Origin: DRWZ01 sp964601505
GTDB taxonomy: Bacteria; Calescibacteriota; Calescibacteriia; Calescibacteriales; Calescibacteriaceae
DNA: 64,000 nt
Assembly (NCBI GenBank): GCA_964601505.1
Contig: CAZRNR010000004.1
Span: 1 to 64,000 of the forward strand
Direction of reading: 5' to 3'
In this document: one piece after another, positions 17,092 through 25,156 of the stretch
Layout of the letters: each line of letters opens with the position of its first letter
How positions within the stretch are numbered: the first letter of the stretch is position 1
Made by a program: the position numbers and the translations under genes
The notes under the pieces: generated by a model
What the model was told of the DNA's origin: nothing
The model's database searches: none
What the model saw: the letters and a program-made list of their open reading frames with translations, nothing else

Positions 17092-19542
17092 ATGGCAGAA
17101 CTCGGAAATTTATTCATGCCCAATATACTTTCACCGTTTAATGTTTCAGACATAGTTGAAAATTTAGCCGAGTTCAGGAAAAAGATTTTGAGCCGGCAAG
17201 TTCAAGAAAGAAAAAGCCTTCTTGAGGAACGATCGGATGCAATCTCTAGGCTGAGAACGATGGCACTTGATTTTCTTTCTGCATCTCAGGCAATTGCAGC
17301 TAATTTATCTTACAAGGTATTTGCACCAAAGTTAACAAACATTACAGGTTCCGAAGATCCGAAAAATATACTATCTGCCTCAACAAGCTCAGAAGCGGTT
17401 CAAGGAAACTTTGATGTTCAAGTCCTTCAGATGGCAAGGAGCTGGAAAACCGGATCTTCAACATTTGCAAATGCTGATGTGACACTGGCCTCGCTCGGTG
17501 TCACCCCGGGCTCAAAAATAGTTATAAAAGGAACAGACACTTCAAATGCCAAAGTTCTTGAAGTAGATCCAAACTGGACACTAAAGCAGCTTAGAGATAA
17601 GATAAACGAACTCAATGTCGGTCTCACAGCATATCTCCAGAATGTACCCGGAGGAGTTCAGCTCGTGATTTCTTCTTCAAAGACTGGTGCAAGTAGGGAA
17701 TATATGACGCTTGTTGATTCGGCTGGGAACACCTTTGCTGCTCTTGGATTCTTTACCGGTGGACCTGATATCATAAAAAATCAATCGGGGAGTTCTGCAC
17801 TTTCTGATGCTTTCACTAAGAAGGATCAAAAAGTTGGCGAACTCCTGGGTTTCGCTCCTGGGACTGCTCCATCTGGAAATGTCTTGATAAATGGTAATTC
17901 AGTTTCTATAGATCTTAACACGATGACATTGGAGGATATAAAGAATTCTATTGATTCTGCTATCGGTCCCGGAACAGCTGAGATTATTCAAGAAGGCAAT
18001 GTTTTCAGACTCAAGATAAACTCTATAAATCTGGATGATAATGGAACAACTGTTCTGAAAGCTCTCGGATTACTTTCCAGAGACTTTCAAAATGTTATAG
18101 CTTCTGGTCAGAATGCTCAGATATCTGTTGACGGTAATATCTTCTCTTCACCAGATAATACTTTCGCCCCAGAGGAAACTGGTATATCTGGGATAACATT
18201 TACCGCATTACGTGCTTCCACTGACATAATACGAGTCTCTATTTCAAGAGATATAGATAGGATTATGAAATACTTCAATGACTTCGTTGAGGGATGGAAT
18301 AAGATTATTGATTTTATAAACGAACAAGTTAAATTTAATGAAAAGACAGGAAAAGCTGGACCTCTTTCAGGAGATTTTTCTATATCTGCAACCAGGTCTG
18401 CTATGAGAAGAGCATTTTCTGGTCTCGTAGAAGTTGGACAACCAGATGGTTCAGTTAAGCTTGTTTCAATTCAAGATCTTGGTTTTTCCATAGATAGAGA
18501 TGGGAAATTAAGCTTGAATTCTTTAAAACTATCCCAAGCTCTTCAAACTGATTTTGAAACTACGGTGAGAGCACTTACCTCAGCTGTATCGGAAAAAGTT
18601 ATAAGTAATTCTTTTAGTTCAGATACAACTTCTCTTGGTTTTAGTGGAGAGATACTTGTAGAGGGGAAGAGTGTAGTTGTGAATCCATCAGACACATTAA
18701 GGGATATAGCACTTAAGATAAATTCTGCCTCAGATTCTGTAAGAGCTTATGTGAAGACGGTAAGCGGGAACAAGAAACTGGTTGTTGAAAAGCTCTCTGG
18801 AGGTCTTCCATCAATCGCCGAAGTAAGTGGTAATCTGCTTGTTGCTCTTGGACTTGGTAACAGCACACAATTCAATATAAAGAACATAGTAAATACGAAT
18901 ACAGTTAGAACTGGTATGTTTTACTCTGATACAGCACCTGTTAGGAATGCTATAGATAGTGATACCTCTACACCAGATACATCAAACAATCTTTCTGGAA
19001 TTTTGCAAATTCCTCTTGCAAATGGTTCAACAATCAATGTGTCAGTAGATATATCAACTGATTCACTTAGCGATATAGCAAACAATATAAATACTGCAGC
19101 AGGTTCAAATATAGCATCTGTTAAGCAGGAGGGAAACAGATATTATATTGAGATATCGGGAGTTAAAACTGACCCAGCAGACTGGGGATCTGATCCGAAT
19201 CTTCTTGAGCAGTTTTTAGGTATATTAAAGAGGCAAGAGAATAAGGAGTCTGCAAAACTGGGTTTTGGGGAGCATATGAGAAGAGAAATAGGAGATATAC
19301 TTTCTTCAAAAGGCGCTATTGGAGCATCAAAGGAAAGAATAGAAACAGAACTTACAGGTATAGACCAGAAGCTTGCGAAGATAGAAGAAGAGGTAGAATC
19401 ATATAGAGCCCTATTATATGCAAGATGGGCTCGGGCAAACCAAATTATGAGCTATACGAGAAGCATCATGGCATTTTTCCAAGCTATCTCACAACAGCTT
19501 GTCCAAGGAGTTCAAAACCCATTTTTGTCAGGTAAAAAATAG
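17092..19542 (+). CDS. fliD: Flagellar hook-associated protein 2 (filament cap) FliD
   Basis: FliD caps the growing filament outside the cell and helps flagellin fold. The ATG at 17092 is chosen because AAGGAGG ends 8 bases upstream; an in-frame GTG at 17083 lies inside that ribosome site. The N-terminal D0 helix is FNVSDIVENLAEFRKK. The C-terminal coiled coil around 725-800 (ETELTGIDQKLAKIEEEVESYRALLYARWARAN) carries the family's end. The middle holds about four flagellin/hook IN-type units, such as DPNWTLKQLRDKINELN, NTMTLEDIKNSIDSA, PSDTLRDIALKINSAS and STDSLSDIANNINTAA. At 816 residues it is well above the usual 450-650, apparently through added IN units. Confidence 0.93.
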   Translation: MAELGNLFMPNILSPFNVSDIVENLAEFRKKILSRQVQERKSLLEERSDAISRLRTMALDFLSASQAIAANLSYKVFAPKLTNITGSEDPKNILSASTSSEAVQGNFDVQVLQMARSWKTGSSTFANADVTLASLGVTPGSKIVIKGTDTSNAKVLEVDPNWTLKQLRDKINELNVGLTAYLQNVPGGVQLVISSSKTGASREYMTLVDSAGNTFAALGFFTGGPDIIKNQSGSSALSDAFTKKDQKVGELLGFAPGTAPSGNVLINGNSVSIDLNTMTLEDIKNSIDSAIGPGTAEIIQEGNVFRLKINSINLDDNGTTVLKALGLLSRDFQNVIASGQNAQISVDGNIFSSPDNTFAPEETGISGITFTALRASTDIIRVSISRDIDRIMKYFNDFVEGWNKIIDFINEQVKFNEKTGKAGPLSGDFSISATRSAMRRAFSGLVEVGQPDGSVKLVSIQDLGFSIDRDGKLSLNSLKLSQALQTDFETTVRALTSAVSEKVISNSFSSDTTSLGFSGEILVEGKSVVVNPSDTLRDIALKINSASDSVRAYVKTVSGNKKLVVEKLSGGLPSIAEVSGNLLVALGLGNSTQFNIKNIVNTNTVRTGMFYSDTAPVRNAIDSDTSTPDTSNNLSGILQIPLANGSTINVSVDISTDSLSDIANNINTAAGSNIASVKQEGNRYYIEISGVKTDPADWGSDPNLLEQFLGILKRQENKESAKLGFGEHMRREIGDILSSKGAIGASKERIETELTGIDQKLAKIEEEVESYRALLYARWARANQIMSYTRSIMAFFQAISQQLVQGVQNPFLSGKK

Positions 19543-19547
19543 TCCCT

Positions 19548-20462
19548 TTAATATATTCTCCCAAGACTTTTCATCAACTCATTGAAGAAAACCTCTTTGT
19601 TGAAATCATATACAACATGAAGAAACTGGTCCGGACTTATTATGGATCTTATTCTTCCTCTAAAACATACTTTATCAACCTCCGCATATGCAGTAAATGT
19701 TCTAACATGTTCAGGGAAGAAGTATGCAAAAATAGCGAGTGGATCGTGAAGTATGAGAACATTAGCTCTTTCAGTTATATCCGATAGAAATTCTTTGACA
19801 GTTTCTGATCGGATTGAATTCAACATTTTCAGGAAATTGTCTCTTCTTATTTGCGTTTTTTTTGTTGAATCAAGTGGAACCACATAAACACTTCTTTTCT
19901 CTTTTGCAAACTCAAAGAGAGAATCAACAGCATCTGGGTCGCAATATGAATTAAATTCCGCATACGGAGTGATATTACCATCCTCAAAAAAAGCTCCGCC
20001 CATCCATACGAATTTCTGTATTCTTTCTCTTATGTTCTTGTTTTTTAGAAGCTCATAAGAAGATGAAAGCGGACCGGTTGATATTATATCTATTTTGCTT
20101 TGATCATCCCTTTCTATTCGCCTGATAAACTCATCCAATTCATAGAAATTATCAAAACCCTTAAAATACTTATCAGAATATCCTCCAAGCCCATCCTTTC
20201 CATGAACTTTCTCCGCGTGTATTACATCTCCCCTTACCGATCTATCTCTCCCCTTTACTATTTCTGCAGGTATCTTAAATATACTCTTACAGATCATTGA
20301 ATTTCTGAAAGTATATTCAAGAGAAACATTTCCCCATGTAGATAAGATAAAGACCTTTATGTTCTTTCTGCCTTCGTTCCTTATAATACCCGACAGAAAG
20401 CCCAAAGCTATTGCATCATCAATTCCCGGATCGCAATCAAAAATCAATATTTCCTCACCCAT
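19548..20462 (-). CDS. Inosine/uridine-preferring nucleoside hydrolase family protein
   Basis: Hydrolyses the N-glycosidic bond of ribonucleosides in salvage. The calcium-binding signature near the N-terminus is clear: LIFDCDPGIDDAIAL. Further family motifs are STGPLSSSYELLK (usual 'tGPLTNlA'), WMGGAFFEDGNITPYAEFNSYCDPDA (usual 'mGG.......AEfN...Dp.A') and LHDPLAI. The ATG at 20462 puts the signature at the usual place. The frame also has a TTG at 20483 that would add seven residues. It ends 5 bases from convergent fliD. Confidence 0.9.
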   Translation of the reverse strand: MGEEILIFDCDPGIDDAIALGFLSGIIRNEGRKNIKVFILSTWGNVSLEYTFRNSMICKSIFKIPAEIVKGRDRSVRGDVIHAEKVHGKDGLGGYSDKYFKGFDNFYELDEFIRRIERDDQSKIDIISTGPLSSSYELLKNKNIRERIQKFVWMGGAFFEDGNITPYAEFNSYCDPDAVDSLFEFAKEKRSVYVVPLDSTKKTQIRRDNFLKMLNSIRSETVKEFLSDITERANVLILHDPLAIFAYFFPEHVRTFTAYAEVDKVCFRGRIRSIISPDQFLHVVYDFNKEVFFNELMKSLGRIY

Positions 20463-20483
20463 ATAGTTAAATTTGATTTGCAA

Positions 20484-20828
20484 ACCATATTTTATCCATC
20501 TCTTTAATGGAACCAGCCATATAGAGTTTTAAATTTACAAGACACTTTATTTTGTATGATAAATTAAAAAGTTTTGCTTTTCTACAAATTCTCGGCTACT
20601 GAAGTTTTCTCTATATCTAGTATCACCATTTGTTAGATTTCTTCTTGATAGATATAGAAAATTATCTCCATTTTACTTACAACGGATAATTCTCCAATCA
20701 TAATGCTAACTGGAGCTCACAAGAAATCTTTGATTTTAAAATATAGGTAGGAAAAAAGAATGAAAAAATCTAACATTGAAGAATCTCTCAAGCTTCAATT
20801 AATCAAGAGCCACACAAAAAGATATACT
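20484..20828. other. Intergenic stretch without recognisable features
   Basis: AT-rich, no coding potential of note, no clear hairpin with a T-run. It is followed by the miniature element at 20835-20917 and the acyl-CoA dehydrogenase gene. Confidence 0.4.
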
Positions 20829-20923
20829 CTTAACTGCTTTGTCAAATAAATATGTAGCAAAAATTGTCAATTTCCTCTTGCATTGTAAGTGGAGGATAAA
20901 AATCTTTTGACACAGCACTTAAC
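20829..20923 (+). mobile_element. Miniature inverted-repeat element, copy A, with 6-bp target duplication
   Basis: An 83-bp element (20835-20917) with terminal inverted repeats TGCTTTGTCAAA and TTTGACACAGCA, 11 of 12 matching. It is flanked on both sides by the direct repeat CTTAAC (20829-20834 and 20918-20923). The centre has a small stem TCCTC/GAGGA around GCATTGTAA. A second copy in inverse orientation sits at 34845-34932 with different flanking duplications, which argues for transposition rather than chance. It carries no coding sequence and is presumably moved by a transposase encoded elsewhere. Confidence 0.8.
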
Positions 20924-21002
20924 TAAAAAATTTACTAAAAAATCTATAAAATAGATTATTTGAGTGCATCAGAGATATAATTAAACCGTTGGAGGTAAGA
21001 AT

Positions 21003-22268
21003 ATGCACTTTGAGCTTCCAGATCACCACAAGCAAATAATAGAGCTGATAAAGTGGCTTGCAAAGGAAAAATTAAGACCTCTTGGACTTGAATACGATAA
21101 GAAAGAAGAACCGATTCCCCCCGATCATCCTTTCTTCTACGAGATCAAGGCGATGGGAATAGAGATGGGGATGTTTTCAGGTGGCAAAGAAGATAAGGAC
21201 GATAATCTGCAAGAAAGGATGAAGAGATTTGGTATAAGCGGAGATATAAAAAATCCAATGCTTGCAACTTTGGCTATAATTGGTGCAGAGATTCTCGCAT
21301 GGGGAGATCAAGGGGTTGCTATGTCCTTTCCAGGTCCTGGCCTTGCATCACCTCCCATAAGAATAATGGCAAACGACTATCAGAGAAAGGTTTTTTACGA
21401 TGTTTTCAAAAATTCTGAGAAGCCCGTTTGGGGAGCTTTTGGATTAACTGAACCTGGAGCAGGCTCTGATGTAGCTCGTATAAGAACAAGCGCAAGGAAA
21501 GAAGGAAATTACTACATTTTGAATGGAGAGAAGATGTATATCACCAATGGAGCAAGGTCAGAATGGGTTGTTGTTTTTGCGACAGTAGATCCAAAATTAG
21601 GAAGAGCGGGTCATAGAGCTTTTCTGGTTAGAAAGGGTACTCCGGGCTTCAGAGTATCTCGTATAGAAAAAAAGATGGGCTTACACGCTTCTGAGACTGC
21701 TGGTCTTGTCTTTGAAGACTGTAAGGTTCCAGCTGAACTTCTTCTTGGTGGAGAGGAGTATTATAAATCTAAAGAGGGTTTCAAAGGTGCAATGGAAACC
21801 TTTAACATGACACGTCCTGCTGTTGCTGCTATGGCAATAGGGATAGCTCGCTCCGCCTATGAATATACAAGAGATTACTTTTCAGAAAACTACATGCTTT
21901 CAGCTATATCTCCCCTTGCCTCAAAGATAAAAAGCGAACTTGAACTAATGAAAAGGAAGCTAAATCTTGCAAGATTGATGTGCCTTAAAGCAGCTTATCT
22001 TATGGATATGAAGAAGAATAACGCAAAAGAAGCCTCCGAGGCAAAGGCTTACGCCCCGCCGATTGCTCTTGATGTTATATCAAGATGTATAGAACTTCTT
22101 GGCGAAGAGGGAACACTGGAGTATCACCACATAGTCCATAAAGCTTTCAGAGATATAAAAGTGTTTGATATATTCGAGGGAACAGGTCAAGCTCAAAGAA
22201 TAGTTATATCAAAAAGATTATTCACTTCAAAAGGTAAAGCTGCAGAGTGGGTTGAGCAGACTAATTAA
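21003..22268 (+). CDS. Acyl-CoA dehydrogenase
   Basis: A FAD flavoenzyme that introduces the alpha-beta double bond in acyl-CoA. It shows the two Prosite-type signatures: GAFGLTEPGAGSDVARIRT with YILNGEKMYITNGA, and the C-terminal DVISRCIELLGEEGTLEYHHIVHKAFRDIKVFDIFEGTGQAQRIVISKRL. The latter includes the segment around the usual catalytic Glu and the FAD-binding EGT. Length 421 is somewhat above the usual 380, from an insert at about 60-90. A strong ribosome site (GGAGGT) precedes the ATG. Chain-length specificity cannot be read. No etfAB, thiolase or CoA ligase gene is adjacent; the next gene is the SurA-like gene. Confidence 0.94.
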   Translation: MHFELPDHHKQIIELIKWLAKEKLRPLGLEYDKKEEPIPPDHPFFYEIKAMGIEMGMFSGGKEDKDDNLQERMKRFGISGDIKNPMLATLAIIGAEILAWGDQGVAMSFPGPGLASPPIRIMANDYQRKVFYDVFKNSEKPVWGAFGLTEPGAGSDVARIRTSARKEGNYYILNGEKMYITNGARSEWVVVFATVDPKLGRAGHRAFLVRKGTPGFRVSRIEKKMGLHASETAGLVFEDCKVPAELLLGGEEYYKSKEGFKGAMETFNMTRPAVAAMAIGIARSAYEYTRDYFSENYMLSAISPLASKIKSELELMKRKLNLARLMCLKAAYLMDMKKNNAKEASEAKAYAPPIALDVISRCIELLGEEGTLEYHHIVHKAFRDIKVFDIFEGTGQAQRIVISKRLFTSKGKAAEWVEQTN

Positions 22269-22293
22269 AATTTTTCTGACTTTTTCTAAAAGT

Positions 22294-23082
22294 ATGTTCA
22301 AAAGAATAGTCTATCTTCCTATCATTTTCTTTATTATGCAAGGTATATGTCATGCTTACTCTGATGGGGTAATCGCTGTTGTTGGTAATCGCCCAATCAC
22401 AAAGAGTCTTGTCGAAGCTGTTATGAAGGTCTTTGGAGAACAGGATTTCCAGAATGCCCTTTCTTTCGTCATAGATTCGTATATAATACTCAATTATATG
22501 GATTCATCAAACATACAAATCCCGGACAGGGAGGTGGAGGAGATTATATCTAGGATTAAAGTAGAAGATATAAAAGAAGAATTAACTAAACTTGGAATGA
22601 ATTACGACGAATATAAAAACTTTATAAAAGCAAAAAAGATTGCGGACCAAATTTTTTCTGAACTTGTTGGAGGAGCATTCATAACAGAACAAGATATGAA
22701 AAAATTTTATGACCAGAATGAGCAAGACATAACAAGAGCTTTTGAAAGACGATTCGTGTATTACATCGAGACAGATGAGAAAGAAATTTCAAATATTCCC
22801 GTTAATGATATGAAGCAAATCGGGTGGGTAAGACGCGGAGAGCTTATGAAACAATTTGATGATGCTATATTTTCTCTCCCAAACACAGGTTTAATAAATA
22901 TAAGTTCTGAAAACGGCAATTTTGTGTTTTTCATATCAAAGATCTACAAGCCAAGTTTCTCTGAACTTAAAGATGATTTGAATTTCAGAGAATTTTATAT
23001 AAAAAGCAAATACAAGGAGGTTTTTGATTTATGGCTAGAAAGTCAGAAAAAAAAGCAGAAGATAAAAAGAAAGGAAAATTAG
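22294..23082 (+). CDS. SurA-like periplasmic chaperone / peptidyl-prolyl isomerase
   Basis: Helps outer-membrane proteins fold. From the ATG at 22294 the protein has a signal peptide ending at QGICHA, followed by GVIAVVGNRPITKSLVEAVM, the classic SurA N-terminal strand-helix. A helical SurA_N domain runs to about residue 150, and then a reduced parvulin-like region (FERRFVYYIET...IGWVRRGELMKQFDDAIFSL...) follows. The 'W....l...f..a.f.l' part is parvulin-like, but the domain is short. An in-frame TTG at 22252 overlapping the previous gene is less likely. Its 3' end overlaps pdxA by 52 bases, echoing the surA-pdxA order of proteobacteria. Confidence 0.75.
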   Translation: MFKRIVYLPIIFFIMQGICHAYSDGVIAVVGNRPITKSLVEAVMKVFGEQDFQNALSFVIDSYIILNYMDSSNIQIPDREVEEIISRIKVEDIKEELTKLGMNYDEYKNFIKAKKIADQIFSELVGGAFITEQDMKKFYDQNEQDITRAFERRFVYYIETDEKEISNIPVNDMKQIGWVRRGELMKQFDDAIFSLPNTGLINISSENGNFVFFISKIYKPSFSELKDDLNFREFYIKSKYKEVFDLWLESQKKKQKIKRKEN

Positions 23083-24269
23083 AGCATACATCCTGGGAAG
23101 AAATGAAAAAGAGGGGAAGATTACCTAAGCTTAAAACCAGAGAAGCTGACGACAAAAGAATAGTGATAGGTATCACTATGGGAGATCCTACAGGAATCGG
23201 TCCGGAGGTTATAATAAAGTCGCTCATCGATAAATCAATAAGAAACCGAGTTATTCCTATTGTCTTTGGGGATAAGGGTGTTTTAAGCAAGGTTGCAGAG
23301 GATCTTGGAATTAGAGTAAGAATAAGAGAGTTAGCCTCTGTAGAAAACATAAGGCAGATAGAAGTTGATGACAAAGAAATATATGTCAAAAGTATATCAA
23401 ATCTTAAGATGACCAGATTAAGATATGGAAGACCAGATAGAAACTGCGGTAGAGCTATGGTCAATTATGTGAAGGAAGCTGTTGATGCCTGGAAGCAGGG
23501 CATAGTAGAAGGTATAGTCACAGCTCCGATAAATAAGGAAATAATAAACGAGGCTGGATACAGATATGGTGGTCACACTGAAATGCTTGCAGAACTCACT
23601 GGAGCAAAGGAATTCACGATGATGTTTGTTTCAAAGCATTTTAAGGTCTCTTTGGTAACCATCCATCTACCTTTGAAAGATGTTTCTATGAGGATAACAC
23701 CACAGCGAATATACAAGGTCGGACTTCTATCATGGAAAACCCTGAGAGAGTTCTTCGGGATAAAAAATCCAAGAATCGGTGTCTGTGGAATCAATCCACA
23801 TGCTGGCGAAGGAGGTATGTTCGGTGATGAAGAGAAAGATATGATATATCCAGCTATAGTTTCAATGAGGGCAATTGGTATAGATGCAGAAGGACCTCTT
23901 TCTCCCGATACTGCCTTCTGGCGCGCTTATAACAAAGAGTTTGATGTCATAGTAGCTATGTATCATGATCAGGGATTAATCCCTGTCAAGCTTCTTGACT
24001 TTGATAACGCTGTAAATATAACCGTTGGTGTCCCCATAGTAAGAACATCACCAGCCCACGGAACAGCATATAATATCGTTGGTAAAGGTATTGCAGATCC
24101 CTCCTCCATGAAGTCAGCCATAAATCTTGCTGTTGATATGATTCTCGTGAAGAAGCAAATAGATTCAGAAAGGCAAAAAGAACAAGATAGAGATATGAAG
24201 AAAGTTGAAGACGAGATAAAAAGATACAGAATATCAGAAGAAGAGGTGAGAGAGTTCATATATACCTAA
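23031..24269 (+). CDS. pdxA: 4-hydroxythreonine-4-phosphate dehydrogenase
   Basis: NAD-dependent oxidation/decarboxylation step of deoxyxylulose-dependent pyridoxal phosphate synthesis. Core motifs are RIVIGITMGDPTGIGPEVI, IVTAPINKEII, the metal-binding HTEMLAEL, INPHAGEGGMFGDEE, GPLSPDTAFW, and VAMYHDQGLIPVKLL with RTSPAHGTAYNI. Two lineage features stand out: a Lys/Glu-rich N-terminal extension of about 43 residues and a charged C-terminal tail of about 45. The start is supported by AAGGAGG about 10 bases upstream, so the extension is real. No pdxJ is in the window. Confidence 0.95.
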   Translation: MARKSEKKAEDKKKGKLEHTSWEEMKKRGRLPKLKTREADDKRIVIGITMGDPTGIGPEVIIKSLIDKSIRNRVIPIVFGDKGVLSKVAEDLGIRVRIRELASVENIRQIEVDDKEIYVKSISNLKMTRLRYGRPDRNCGRAMVNYVKEAVDAWKQGIVEGIVTAPINKEIINEAGYRYGGHTEMLAELTGAKEFTMMFVSKHFKVSLVTIHLPLKDVSMRITPQRIYKVGLLSWKTLREFFGIKNPRIGVCGINPHAGEGGMFGDEEKDMIYPAIVSMRAIGIDAEGPLSPDTAFWRAYNKEFDVIVAMYHDQGLIPVKLLDFDNAVNITVGVPIVRTSPAHGTAYNIVGKGIADPSSMKSAINLAVDMILVKKQIDSERQKEQDRDMKKVEDEIKRYRISEEEVREFIYT

Positions 24270-24292
24270 GTTTTTGTATTATTTCCACAACA

Positions 24293-25156
24293 ATGAATAA
24301 TAACGAAGATCTGGAAGTCATAAAGTCCTTATCATCTAACGGGAAAGTTTTAGAGATAAAAGATGAATATAAAGGATACAATATTTTTGTTGCTGAAATT
24401 CCTGTCCATAGACTCGAGGTAGTAGTATATCAGAGGAAACCTTCAAAAGCACACGTGAAAAACCTTGTGAAGTCCATATCAAGCATCGGCTTTGTTGTTC
24501 CTCTGGTAGTTGCCAAAAAACCAAATGAGGATAAATTCATAATACTTGATGGACAACACAGATACCTTGCTTGTCTCGATCTTGGAATAAAAGCTATTCC
24601 GTGTTTCATAATTCCCTGGGATTACGCAACGCTTATGATAAACCTCAATATAGAAAAGCAGCCTAACATAAAAGAGAAATCTTATGTCGCCTTACGGATA
24701 TATAATGAACTTGTAGATATGTTCCCAGAGAAAAGAGAAACCGAAGAAGAAATAATACAATCTGTAGAAGAGATATACTTTGTAACTGTTGGGATGGTAT
24801 ATGATATAGAGGATAAATTCTCTGGATCTTCATGGGAACCGATTTTGAAAAAGGCAGATTGGCCGTTAGATCTCCCACTTAAAGAAGCAAAAATCCAGAG
24901 AAATAAAAGAGCTGAAATAATACACGAACTTCATCAGATAGTTAAAGACATAGTTTCCAGACTAAAAGAAATAGGGATATCCCATCCGTTTGTTTACAAA
25001 GAAGTTGTATCTTACGCAAATCCCATAAAACGTCAGAGAGCGATTGTTGAATTTGATGAGATATTTTCGCAGATAAAAGAAAAGTTGCTTGAGATAAGAG
25101 AAAACCCGCAAGACTTTAAATCTTTTGTAGGACAGCAGGAAGAGGTCCTTGAATAA
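24293..25156 (+). CDS. ParB/sulfiredoxin-fold domain protein
   Basis: The N-terminal half has the ParB N-terminal nuclease-like fold: VVVYQRKPSKAHVKNLVKSISSIGFVVPLVVAK and FIILDGQHRYLACLDLGIKAIPCFII. The arginine-patch motif of chromosomal ParB (GERRxRA) is here GQHRYLA. The second half (130-287) is helical and charged, and I see no helix-turn-helix for parS binding. It is therefore probably not the segregation ParB, although it lies 20 kb from the parS cluster. It follows pdxA by 23 bases and overlaps convergent glnD by 41 bases. Function unknown. Confidence 0.7.
   Translation: MNNNEDLEVIKSLSSNGKVLEIKDEYKGYNIFVAEIPVHRLEVVVYQRKPSKAHVKNLVKSISSIGFVVPLVVAKKPNEDKFIILDGQHRYLACLDLGIKAIPCFIIPWDYATLMINLNIEKQPNIKEKSYVALRIYNELVDMFPEKRETEEEIIQSVEEIYFVTVGMVYDIEDKFSGSSWEPILKKADWPLDLPLKEAKIQRNKRAEIIHELHQIVKDIVSRLKEIGISHPFVYKEVVSYANPIKRQRAIVEFDEIFSQIKEKLLEIRENPQDFKSFVGQQEEVLE

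Noticed and set aside
24450..24470. CACACGTGAAAA inside the ParB-fold gene as a sixth parS site
   Set aside because: Only the CACGTGAAA core is similar; the left arm does not match the palindrome.
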